A stretch of DNA of 64,000 nucleotides from Bostrychus sinensis (Eukaryota > Chordata > Actinopteri > Gobiiformes > Eleotridae). This document shows, piece by piece, positions 54,820-64,000 of the stretch. The DNA is taken from positions 6,612,173 through 6,676,172 of the forward strand of contig CM036245.1 of assembly GCA_020698575.1 (NCBI GenBank), given 5' to 3'. The position numbers and the translations under genes were made by a program. The first letter of the stretch is position 1, and every line of letters starts with the position of its first letter. The notes beneath the pieces are model-generated. The model saw only the letters and a list, made by a program, of their open reading frames with translations, did not search any database and was not told the origin of the DNA.

Positions 54820-55265
54820 GCAGGGTATAAAAAGGTATTATATTTAATGGTGTCAAAGTGAAGGCCTTAAAAGTTATAAATTCCATTGGCAGGGATGAAA
54901 TTTTGTTCATCTGGGTCTTAAATTGTCAAAAATCTGAAACATCTAAGTCAAGTCTAGTCAAATATAGGTTAATGAATGTATGCTAGCAGATGTGTAATTA
55001 GACGTAACGCCCACGTTTAGTCCCAACAAGGAGGATGTACTTGTAATATTTGGTAACTAATATTACAGAAGTATGTATTTTTTAAGGCAGTTATTTGATT
55101 ATCTGAATTAAAAATAAAAGTTTCGGACAAAATACGGGATATTTTATGAGCGTAACATACAAAGAATTGGTCTTTTCCCCTCACTCCTGGCATTTGATTT
55201 AATTTCAAGTAGCATTGAAAAGTCTTAAAATTGTCTTAAATTGCGCTAGATAAAACCTGGATCTA
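54820..55265. repeat. 'ggccttaaaag' dispersed repeat, copy 3
   Basis: Carries gtcaaagtgaaggccttaaa, ttgttcatctgggtcttaaa, cttgtaatatttggtaacta and atattacagaagtatg, which match the interior of the foldback element at 2270-2530. It ends taaaacctggatctac. Confidence 0.75.
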
Positions 55266-55586
55266 CTGTGAAAGGACTAAAACTAGCCTAAATCTTGACT
55301 AACCCAGGTCTAAACCAAGGGATAAAAAAGGGAATAGCCCAGTAAAAAATATAAAGACAAAACTATGACTAAACCAGCACAAAAACAGGTCAAATCAGGA
55401 CAATACAAGGTCTCTGCAAGGTCCACACCAGGACTTAACCTGTTCTTATTTTTTCATGGCCATTTTCTTTTGATGTCATTTCATTGGGGCAGCTGTTGTG
55501 ACAATGTAAACTCTATGGCAATGGTTTCCAAAGTGGGGGTCTTGGGTCCCCTGGGGAAATTGAGTTTGAAATGAATCACAGTTATA
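55266..55586. repeat. Small 'ggactaaaacc' cluster and flank
   Basis: aaggactaaaactagcctaa, cccaggtctaaaccaaggga and actatgactaaaccagcaca belong to the actaaacc family. The segment ggcaatggtttccaaagtgg (55518) resembles a hAT-like terminus. Confidence 0.6.
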
Positions 55587-55588
55587 TA

Positions 55589-56530
55589 CCGTATTTTCCG
55601 CACTATAAGCCGCACCTAAAAGCCGCACCTAAAAGCCGCACCTAAAAGCCTTTAATTTTCTCAAAAACAGACAGTGCGCCTTATAATCCGATGCGCCTTA
55701 TATATGGATCAATGTTGGTTAATTATGGCTACCGTATTCAGGGGGCGTCGCCGAAGTGACAGGTTTTAAAAGCAAAGCTGGCTCTACATTCTGCTCAACC
55801 AGACTTATCCCAAATCATACGTGAGTCCTAAAACTTAAGCAGTCGTCCTTTTGTTGTCCTAGTTGTCCCGAAAATGATATAAGCACGGAGTCTGAAGCAG
55901 TTGTTGTCTGATAAAACATAAGAAGTACCGTTGCTAATTGTGTTAGCTCCTGTATGTAATGGCGAATCTCCGCAGGTGATGCGCAGATGCTCAACCTGTC
56001 TTTAAAATTATTTTAGCGACTGAATAGAGGAGAATCTAAGTTTTAAAATGAGGTATCACATGTCCATATTCAGCAAATTTTAGCCATGATTAGCTGTGTT
56101 CAAACCACTCTGTTGTAAAAATAACTTGGCATCGCAGAGTGGGGATAGATGGCAAAAAGACGACACGGTATGGGATGAATGACATACAGTAGTGTGACTG
56201 TATAAACTATAAAGTTACCCCATATAAGTACTCGTATCGGTACGTACTCAAATGGAAGTACTCGTACTCGTACCGGTTTGAAAAAAAGTGGTATCTGTGC
56301 ATCCCCAGTTTTCAACAAGGGAGTTGTAAGAAGCTGGTTTGTATTCTATTAATAAAGTTTGACTGACTGACTTATCTGACTGTTTTATTGACATTCCCTT
56401 TAGCGCAGCACCATCTAGTGGATGCGCCTTATAATGCGGTGCACCCTATATATGAAAACAGTTTTAAAATAGGCCATTAATTGAAGGTGCACCTTATAAT
56501 CCGATGCGCCTTATAGTGCGGAAAATACGG
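55589..56530. mobile_element. Second pogo/Tigger-like TA-flanked family, 942 bp
   Basis: The ends are ccgtattttccgcactataa on both sides (right inverted), with TA flanks (55587-55588, 56531-56532). The first 20 bp differ from the 18382/38229 family by one base (c for g). Subterminally there is a short tandem of gccgcacctaaaa, and repeated gcgccttataat near both ends. The interior contains a separate 'actcgtaccggtttgaaaaa' repeat piece. No ORF. Confidence 0.85.
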
Positions 56531-56719
56531 TAATTGCTTAAAGCCAACAGTCAGTGTTTTTTGTCACATTTTTATAGAGGTATGTATATTTCAGAAGTTT
56601 AAGGCGGCTGCGACAGACTGATTGTGAGAACGGCTGGTCTATGGCACTGTATGATAAACCTTGGTAGTTCCAGCTCAGAGTAGATGCTGTTTTATAATCT
56701 TTACTTTTTCGACTACAGA

Positions 56720-57480
56720 TTCTAAACTTAGTACTGCTTCTGTTGTTTACTCGTGTCTCAGCCGCTAGGTTTTTGGGTGTCATTGTAGATAAGAACTTGA
56801 GTTGCAGAGATCATGTTGACTGGGTAACTACAAAAATTTATAAATCATTTGGTATTATAAGAAAAGTTAGTCGTCAGGTTGACACAAAATGTAACCTTGC
56901 ACTATCCTACAGTTTAACTTACCCTTATCTATCATATTGTAATTTTGTTTTGGGAAGCACTTTTCCATCTACTTTAAATAAAATCTTCTTTGTTAGAACT
57001 GCAACCCATTCTAAGCCATCTGCTAATTTATTTTACAAACTCAAGATTCTTAATATCTGTGATATAAATGTGTATCAGATTTGTATTTTTATGCACAAAA
57101 TCCGGTCCTGAGCACTTCATCTTTTATTTTAAAACTAATTCAGAGGTTTATTGCTACAGTACTCGTCAGAATCAAAACTTCCATTTGACAAAATCTGTAA
57201 CATCCAGAGTCCAGTTTTGCTTAAGCCATAGAGGCTGTAAATTGTGGAGTGAATTTATTTAAAATCAACACATCACTAATGTCATTTAAAAAACATTTAA
57301 GAGAGTTTTTGGTTAAATCTTGCTGATTTTTTAAACATTTAGCTTCTAGGTGGAGCTTCTAGGTCCCTTTCTTTGTTTTTTTGCCTCTCCCCTGCACTTA
57401 TACTGCTCATTTGTGTATATATTTTGTAAATTTATATGGTAATTTTTATTATATGCAAAATAAAATAAATCAAAGAGGGA
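56720..57480 (+). pseudogene. Non-LTR retrotransposon remnant (RT C-terminus, CR1/L2/Rex1-like)
   Basis: The frame at 56743-57111 reads RFLGVIVDKNLSCRDHVDWV, TKIYKSFGIIRKVSR, YSLTYPYLSYCNFVLGSTFP and KLKILNICDINVYQICIFMH. This is the FLGVxID..L.W..HI..V..KI.K..GI..K......L..LY.SL..PYL.YC..VWG pattern of LINE reverse transcriptases. A frameshift near 57100 moves on to FKTNSEVYCYSTRQNQNFHL and GCKLWSEF. It is 5'-truncated, with a small internal deletion after TLNKIF, and is followed by a 3' UTR to the tail aaaataaaataaat (57460-57473). Confidence 0.8.
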
Positions 57481-57864
57481 AGAAAAGAGGAAAATGCGTG
57501 TATGAAGCAAAAGGGACGTGGCTGAGATACAACAGAGGAGGAGCAGATATCACAGAGTCCTTTTGTTTATGACTTTTACCTCCCAAACAGCGTTATGTGG
57601 ACCAGGCCCGCGGCGCTCACTGACGATTAATAACTGCGGGGCATGTTTGTGTGTTCCTGCGGTCCAGACAGTGATAGGGAAGAGCGGCAGACAAACAGGA
57701 GACACATTATGGACCTGGGAGTAAGGTCAGTTTACTGCAGTCAATGACTTAAGTGGACGCAATGGCCTTGTAATACGCTCTGGCCTTTTCCTTCACAAAA
57801 CAAAATGGCATCTACAGAGCCGGGAAAGAGATGCCAGAGAAAGATGTGCCCGTAAACCAGCGGT
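57481..57864. other. Intron 9 interval, nothing firm
   Basis: Balanced sequence (gcggcgctcactgacgatta) without element boundaries; possibly unique intron. Confidence 0.4.
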
Positions 57865-59110
57865 TCTCAAACTGCGGGGCGGGTAACACTTTTGGTACGA
57901 AGGCTTCTTTTGTGGTTCAAGTTTGATTGAGAGCCAGTTTCCTGATTTTCATTTGAAGCATAGACCACTTCTTAGTCCTGGTTTAGAGCTGGTTTTGTCC
58001 AAGGATAGTCCTGAATTAGTCTTGGTTGAATCATGGTTTAGTCTAGCTTAGTGCTGGTTTCTTGGTTTAGACCTGGGTTTGTCCTGGTTTAGTCTGATTT
58101 AGTCCTGGTTTAAAGCTTTTTTTTGTTCAGTGTCATCCTGGTATAGTCTTGGATTAGTCCTGGTTTTGGTCTGGACCTGGTTATTAAGATCTGGTTTTGT
58201 CCTGGAGCAGTCCTGGTTTTGTCTTTTTTTTTTTTTTTAAATCTGGTTTAGACCTGATTTAGACCTGGTTTAGTCACTGTTTTGTCATTATTGTGCAATA
58301 TATGTTGTCCTGGGTTATTCACTACTTTATCCCTTGGTTTAGTCTGGTTTTGTCCTGGTTTAGTCTGTTTTTTTCCTGGTTTAGTCTGGTTTTGTCCTGG
58401 TTTAGTCTGGTTTTGTCCTGGTTTAGTTTGGTTTTGTCCTGGTTTAGTCTGGTTTTGTCCTGGTTTAGTCTGGTTTTGTGCTGGTTTAGTCTGGTTTTGT
58501 CCTGGTTTAGTCTGGTTTTGTCCTGGTTTAGTCTGGTTTTGTCCTGGTTTAGTTTGGTTTTGTGCTGGTTTAGTCTGGTTTTGTCCTGGTTTAGTCTGGT
58601 TTTGTCCTGGTTTAGTCTGGTTTTGACCTGGTTTAGTCTGGTTTTGTCCTGGTTTAGTCTGGTTTTGTCCTGGTTTAGTTTGGTTTTGTCCTGGTTTAGT
58701 CTGGTTTTGTCCTGGTTTAGTCTGGTTTTGTCCTGGTTTAGTCTGGTTTTGTCCTGGTTTAGTCTGGTTTTGTCCTGGTTTAGTTTGGTTTTGTGCTGCT
58801 TTAGTCTGGTTTTGTCCTGGTTTAGTCTGGTTTTGTCCTGGTTTAGTCTGGTTTTGTCCTGGTTTAGTCTGGTTTTGTCCTGGTTTAGTTTGGTTTTGTC
58901 CTGGTTTAGTCTGGTTTTGTCCTGGTTTAGTTTGGTTTTGTCCTTTTGTATAGCCTCAGTTTTGTCTTGGGGATTAAGACCTCATATAGACCTGGTTTAG
59001 TCTTAGTGTAGTGCTGCTTTAGCCCTAGTTTAATCTTTTTAAAAAAATCTGGTTTAGACCTGGTTTACTCTGGGTCAGTCCTAGTATAGTCCCAAATTAA
59101 TTTTTTTATG
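57865..59110 (-). mobile_element. 'tttagtcctgg' transposon family copy with expanded 21-bp array
   Basis: Left terminus cagcggttctcaaactgcgg, then gagccagtttcctgattttc and atttgaagcatagaccac, which is shared (inverted) with 54030-54075. Then follow degenerate ggtttagtcctggt units, the regular array at 58335-58943, and further degenerate units to about 59100. No coding capacity. Confidence 0.8.
58335..58943. repeat. 21-bp minisatellite, 29 units without indels
   Basis: Unit tggtttagtctggttttgtcc (21 bp). Because 21 is a multiple of 3, several frames stay open, the longest giving WFSLVLS heptads. Variation: c/t in tagt(c/t)tgg, g for c in tgt(g/c)ctgg, one gacc, one ctgc. The period differs from the 22-bp array at the left edge, although both derive from the same ctggtttagtc word. 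Confidence 0.95.
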
Positions 59111-60750
59111 TCCAGCTAGGTGTTTTAGAGCCATAAACAATTACACATCATAATCAAAAGATAAAGGACAGAGCTTTTATATGAAAAAACTATCATTATG
59201 GTGCCATTAAAATTTGCTTTATCCTCCCCTTACAATTACAGGTTTCCATCTGCGTAGTTTTGAGATATTTAGGTTTAAGTTTTGAACATAAATATAGCAA
59301 AACTGATATGAGGCACAAATTTCTTTAATACATGGGAATTAAAGGCACCTTAAAGAAATTTTAGAGATAATTTCACAATCTTTGAAGCATTTGAAGTGGG
59401 ACTTTTGAGAACTGGTCATTCGCAGAGAGAACCTTCTAAGTCTGAGCGCCCGAAATTCAGACGGAATTATAAGGTTCTATCCTACATCAAACATACAAAA
59501 ATCTATAAGTTTATTTCAGCAGTTGACTTATTTTTTATAATTTAACAGTTTTTAGGACTACATCACTCATTTGAAAGTAAAACGTAATACAATTTGACAA
59601 TATTTAACATAGGATTTGATGGGATGTAAGCAGTAGCGCTGTATTTATTTATGTTATACATTTTATACTATATTTATACTTTTCCTGTGTAAAAATAATA
59701 TATAGACTACAGTTAACTTATACTCTACACTTTTTTGGTGTCTGTTCTAAAGTTAAAATAACCAAATTAAGGTTTGACATTGCAGATAGAACTTTTTATT
59801 TTCCCAGATAAAAAAAAAAGAAGCAAATGGATAAAACTGTGAAAAAGCCTTGATATAGTCTATATAAGGTATCCAGGAACAAGAATATATGTATAACTCA
59901 TTTTTCAATTTTAATGGGACGATATGTCAGCACACAGTCACAGCACACACACGTTATAAAACAATATTTTTTCTAATTAAATAACGCTATGGGAAAAACA
60001 ACCTTTGCAGAAGCAGTATTAGTCACATCCACATCCGACAGAGCTCAGGACCATTTGCTTTTGCCGCTCTGACCTTTTATATTTCAGTCCCATTAGTTTG
60101 AATCGAGTTATTTTTCCGCTCGTCCAGACATCTCCGCTCTGTAGACTTCCCCCCTGTCATTGGGAGCGCGTCTGGTCGCTCTGCTGTGACACACAAACCG
60201 TTTTTTTATGAAGAAAATTATATCGTTGGACGGGCCAGACTGGTGCAAAAACACTGTTGTAATCTGACGTCTAAATATATACGTACTGTACGCGGTTTTG
60301 TTGCAATAACTTTTTACAGCTTCTAATTTGAACTGTTTAAGAGATTGGACGTTTTAGGATTGACCTTGGTGGAAGTTCAAGGTTCAACACAGAATGGAAA
60401 CAGCATTTGTGTCGTAGTGAAATTGCGCTGCAGTTGTTTAGACAAAAAATAAAAAGGAATAAAATAAAATATCCCTTTCAATACAACTGAACAGACATAC
60501 AACCAATCAGAATTTAGAAAGTGGTGCCATGAAAAACATGTTACACAGCAGACAAAGCACAAAACCCACACTATTTTATATCAACACTTATGATTGGTCA
60601 GGTCAGATTGGACTTATATCAATAAATTTAAAATGGAAGGGGTTCATACCCACTTCTTATGGGCCAGACTTTCACAGTATTTGCACATTCATCATTATGT
60701 GAACTCCTGCTTGGATTACAAGCACAATATTTAATGTGCTGGAAATTCAG
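59111..60750. other. Intron 9 interval, nothing firm
   Basis: AT-rich intron. The patch 60100-60250 is a little more balanced (ccgctcgtccagacatctcc). No repeat boundaries or genes. Confidence 0.5.
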
Positions 60751-61240
60751 ACTTGCAAATAAATCAGAGGTTCCAAACTGGTGGGTTGGGGGCAAAAAAT
60801 GTGTCTCAGCTGCAGTTTTACTCGGTCTTGTCTCAGTCTCAGATGTGGCGGTCTTTGATATTTTATTTACCAAACATTATAATAAAATGCTTTTCTTCAT
60901 AATTTTCAAAAGTTTTCCACATTAGAAAAAAACAAATGATATGTCTTTGTTTGTGGAGTCTTTTGCATTAGATCTAAAAATGATCATTAATGTAATTGAA
61001 CCACTTTTTAAAAACCCTTTTTCCCTTTATTTAGTCTAAGTTCACAGGGCTTGGCCTCAACCAGGTCTCGATTTGTCTTTGTCTCGGTCTTGACTCGGTC
61101 TCGGTCCTTAAAAGTCTTGGGCTCGAGTTGGTCTCGAACCCTGAAAGTTTCGCCTTTGTCTTGGTCTGGGATCACTCCGGACTTGGACTGGTCTTGGTCT
61201 CGATTAGTGCAGTCTTGACTCCAGCACTAGCAGGGACTAT
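60751..61240. repeat. 'gtctcggtcttgactcgg' degenerate tandem repeat and flanks
   Basis: Repeated gtcttggtctcg / gactcggtctcggtcc words at 61065-61215, and ggtcttgtctcagtctcag at 60824. This is a common fish repeat, probably internal to a transposon, since gtagtgcagtcttgactcc closes it. Confidence 0.65.
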
Positions 61241-61479
61241 ATTCAGTTTATTTAAGGCTTGCATATATATTTTATTAAATCAAATAATAAAATAAATTAT
61301 ATAATACACACGCTGTTAATGTGGTTGTGAAATAAAAAGTGGATCAAATTATAAAATGATCAGGGAGAAAATCCATCGTCCCTCAAACAAAGCAGTTATG
61401 AACCACTGATCTAACAAACTGGCCTGTGTTTTCTCATATTGCAGTATTCATTTTGTGTCCTATAAACCCCATGTGTTCA

Positions 61480-61865
61480 GTTAATGCCACGCTATAAACA
61501 AATACCCCAACATTTACCCTTTTTTCTTTGGTATGGCCCATTCTTCACATCCCCCCCGAGCTTCTCATGTCTAACACGTGTCTCCTCTCGGGCTCCTCTC
61601 AGCCTTGGACCAGCTCAAAACACTTCTCTGGCCTTGTCCCATCAGTCTCTGTGGTCTACCTCAAACCCTGCCTTTACCCCCCTTCTTCAGCCCCTTCCCC
61701 AAAACTGTATCACTCTCTGCCTGCACCTCATCTGCTCTGCAAGACTCATTTATTGTCAACAAGTCGTTCCCCCGCACCTACAGCACCTACACGGACTCAG
61801 ATTAGGGCTGTGGCTGTCTGAAGGCCTGAGTGTTCAGATCCAGATGGGGGAAGATAGATTTTAAC
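61480..61865. other. Pyrimidine-rich block with three overlapping open frames, unclassified
   Basis: A C/T-rich stretch (accttttttctttggtatgg, ccttggaccagctcaaaaca, tcagtctctgtggtctacct). The longest frame is 126 codons (61484-61864), with two more in the other frames. No translation resembles a protein I know. No splice sites or promoter were identified. It could be a decayed retroposed sequence. Confidence 0.3.
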
Positions 61866-62074
61866 CACGTTTTGTTTCTGATAGCTATATTCCACAAACT
61901 GGAAACAGAGCCACTGCCATTGTGGGACTATTCTTGTATTTATTCATATTTATTATAACCTTGTTTTACTCCAAAGACATTGCTGTTTGTTGCACCCATT
62001 ATTGCCAACATTTAAGCTTTTCCACATCACATTACCTTCATTGGTACTTCATTGAGCAACGTAGGATTTTTTAA

Positions 62075-63212
62075 AGATCCTCTATTATGCTACTGTGACT
62101 TTTTTTAGCTTTTAACCTATATTTATATGGTTATAATATTGTTTCCTCCTCAAAAAACAGACTTGGGAGAAGTATTTTGCTTCATTCACACATGTTTGAG
62201 TAATCCTGTATGCTGAGGCGCTGCCCTTCTCCAGAACTGAAAACGCTCGGTCTCACAGCTCTACGCAGACACCTGAAACCAGGAAGTGCTCCTGCGTGTT
62301 TCTGAAGCCCATACACCGTTACTGGACTCATTCTGATCATTTCAGCCTTAAACCTCCGTCACTACGAAGCAGTCAGCTCATTTATCTGTCTGTTAGCATC
62401 ATGTTGCTAAATGTCATACTAAAAAGCCATTTTATGCTGTGTCCCTGTGTCCCCACCGTTGCCAGCAGGGGGCGACCGACACCTAATCCAAGCGTTCTCT
62501 GCAAAATTAAAGTAACAACTCCCCAAAAAGAAAATGTTTCCTATACATATACATAAAAAAGTGAAATACTAATGCAAAGGAGTCCAAAGCTACACTGTAA
62601 AAAAAAATCTGTAAATTTTACGGTAAAAAATTGGCAGCTGTCGTTGCCAGAATTCTACCGTAAAAACTACAAGAGGCCTGTATTTCATTTTACAGTATAA
62701 TTTTATCACAAATGTTGTTTTTACAGTTTTTGACTTGAGTTTTTATTATTATTTACTGCAAAATAAAGTTATTATCTTTCAAAAAAATAGATTAATGTAT
62801 ATTTTAGTTTGTGACTTACATTTTAATCAACATTTACTGTAAAATTTAAAGTTATTATCTTTCAAAAAAATAGATTAATGTATATTTTAGTTTGTGGCTT
62901 GCGTTTTAATCAACATTTACTGTAAAATTTAAAGTTATTATCTTTTGAAAAGGTGTTAAACTGTAATAAACACAGGACTCGATTTTTTTAACAGTGCTAT
63001 ACTGTATACATTACAAAAAATAAAACAAAAAAAAATACAATTTTGCCTTATTTTTAATATTACAGTTAATTACCGTAACCAAAACAGTATTTTACTGATA
63101 TATCAACTACGGTCTTTTACTGTTGAGATTTTACAGATTTTTACCATGAAATCTACAGATATTTTTTACAGTGTATTTCAAAATGCCTGAAAAAGCATAA
63201 TTATGGTCACTT
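62075..63212 (+). mobile_element. TTAA-type MITE family, copy E (complete, interrupted)
   Basis: TTAA flanks at 62071-62074 and 63213-63216. The left end agatcctctattatgc and the inverted right end aagtgaccataattatgc are imperfect inverted repeats. It carries cctcaaaaaacagacttggg, gtttgagtaatcctgtatgc, cggtctcacagctctacgca and tgttagcatcatgttgctaa, with CTCF-like ccagcagggggcgac at 62462-62476. A CACTG-ended element is inserted at 62593-63173. Confidence 0.85.
62593..63173. mobile_element. CACTG-ended MITE (CACTA/EnSpm-like) nested in copy E
   Basis: Left end cactgtaaaaaaaaatctgt, inverted right end cactgtaaaaaatatctgta. The flanking TA (62591-62592, 63174-63175) looks like a 2-bp duplication. 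Internal tandem: a roughly 80-bp unit with aatagattaatgtatatttt and atcaacatttactgtaaaat occurs about two and a half times (62765-62945). Removing it restores the gtccaaagc-ta-tttcaaaa-gcctg junction as seen in copy C. Confidence 0.82.
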
Positions 63213-63222
63213 TTAAGTCTAA

Positions 63223-63455
63223 AAACATTAATCATTTATCTATCTGTTAGCGTCATGTTGCTAACAGCTCTGCTAAACAGCCATTTTATGCTCTGTCCAG
63301 TCCCCACTGTTGCCAGCAGGGGGCGACAGACACCTAAACCAAGCGGTCTCTGCTAAGTCAAAGTAACAACTCCCCAAAAAAAGACATTTTCATGTATACA
63401 TCATTTTGAGTTATAAAATGTGAAATACTAATTAAAAGGTGTCCAAAGCTTTTTT
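63223..63455 (+). mobile_element. TTAA-type MITE family, copy F (right half only)
   Basis: Starts at atcatttatctatctgttag immediately after copy E and repeats its 3' half: gcgtcatgttgctaacagct, tgctctgtccagtccccact, ccagcagggggcgacagaca (CTCF-like, 63313-63327) and ataaaatgtgaaatactaat. It looks like a tandem partial duplication of the family next to copy E. Confidence 0.8.
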
Positions 63456-64000
63456 TTTTTTAAGTCCTGACAAAAGCAGAATATTAGCAGACATTTCACT
63501 GTCTATAGTTTGATTTAAATTAAACTGTTAATATTTTAAAAAGTAAATTGATTCATTCATCTTTATCTTATCTTCATAACCCTATTATGGTCTGTTCACT
63601 CTCACATTCATTTCTCTCAAAGCAGTTTACATTTACTTACTCAGAGTTTGCAGTTGCTCAGTGATGACTCTTGCCAAGTTGCTGTTTTCTTTCAGAAGAT
63701 GACAAATTCTCACATTAATCTTTAGCCATTCTACACCAAAAAGTCTTTATGTTGGTTCACAAATTCAGAAATGTGCACATAAAACAAACAAAGGTGCTGT
63801 ATTTTTCATTCCCTAATACGTTTAGATGGGTTTGATTTTGCAGAGTGGTCCAGAAACGCTCCCCTGTTCAGTGGTATTTCGGCGTTAGTCATCGGCGGTC
63901 CCTCTGACCCTCACATCTGTTTGAGTGGGAACAGAATATTGTGTTCTCAAATGTTTTTTTGTGAACGCAGCCCTTCTTCATCAGATTATCTAAAGCTATT
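63456..64000. other. Right edge of window, intron 9
   Basis: AT-rich with a T run at 63452-63461. The stretch 63850-63930 is more balanced (tatttcggcgttagtcatcg, gcggtccctctgaccctcac), but no frame with BCAS3 exon 10 content is present. Confidence 0.5.

Noticed and set aside
58282..59000. WFSLVLS-heptad frames of 114 and 235 codons, looking like a membrane protein
   Set aside because: The 21-bp minisatellite period keeps the frames open; the hydrophobicity is an accident of the ggttttgtcc word.
53358..64000. Searched by eye for BCAS3 exon 10 (SCYPCPGP...)
   Set aside because: No acceptor followed by such a reading was found; the exon must lie beyond the right edge.

Overview
The window is vertebrate nuclear DNA, almost certainly from a teleost fish. 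It holds one recognisable protein-coding gene, split into small exons by long introns with GT/AG splice sites, embedded in fish-style repeats: hAT, pogo/Tigger and TTAA-flanked miniature transposons, LINE tails, a tRNA-derived SINE, and very long micro- and minisatellites. The 'actaaaccagg' repeat load suggests a percomorph, perhaps goby-like, but that is only an impression.

The gene is the 5' part of BCAS3 on the + strand. BCAS3 is a WD40-propeller protein that partners with PHAF1 in autophagy and also acts in cytoskeletal and endothelial migration. A TATA-less promoter with two inverted CCAAT boxes precedes a probable non-coding exon 1 ending at 1604. Eight coding exons follow: 6478-6548, 6702-6756, 6986-7061, 7808-7914, 17232-17313, 23477-23549, 53085-53192 and 53281-53357. 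They splice in phase into 216 complete codons plus one base, and match vertebrate BCAS3 up to the conserved FDSCSFTKKFFVT stretch. The next exon (expected to read SCYPCPG) was not found, so the gene continues beyond the right edge.

Layout: 1-1023, minisatellite and transposon end; 1390-1604, promoter and exon 1; intron 1, an inverted-repeat element, a hAT MITE and a 1.8 kb UG-rich array stopping about 160 bp before the start-codon exon; 6459-7914, exons 2-5; intron 5 (9.3 kb), a 10-bp CACAGA array, MITEs and a 1.27 kb TAG array ending 170 bp before exon 6; intron 6 (6.2 kb), a SINE, a pogo-like element, a TTAA element and an L1-like fragment; intron 7 (29.5 kb), nested transposons, a 54-bp perfect palindrome, a kilobase polypyrimidine array, CTA arrays, and several single-copy-looking blocks that could be conserved enhancers, since BCAS3 lies next to TBX2/TBX4 in vertebrates; exons 8-9; then an intron with more transposons, a 21-bp minisatellite and a LINE remnant.

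The most interesting observations are as follows. (1) Clusters of 'tttagtcctgg' repeats, two of them expanded into long indel-free minisatellites, appear to be internal repeats of a single mobile element family. (2) A TTAA-flanked MITE family with about eight copies carries CTCF-like core motifs. (3) One pre-mRNA contains kilobase-scale UG, UAG and CU arrays plus a 0.4 kb CA array, which could act as multivalent binding platforms. (4) A zero-spacer 54-bp palindrome sits inside a stack of nested transposons. No CRISPR, bacterial or viral system is present. No wholly new gene system was found.
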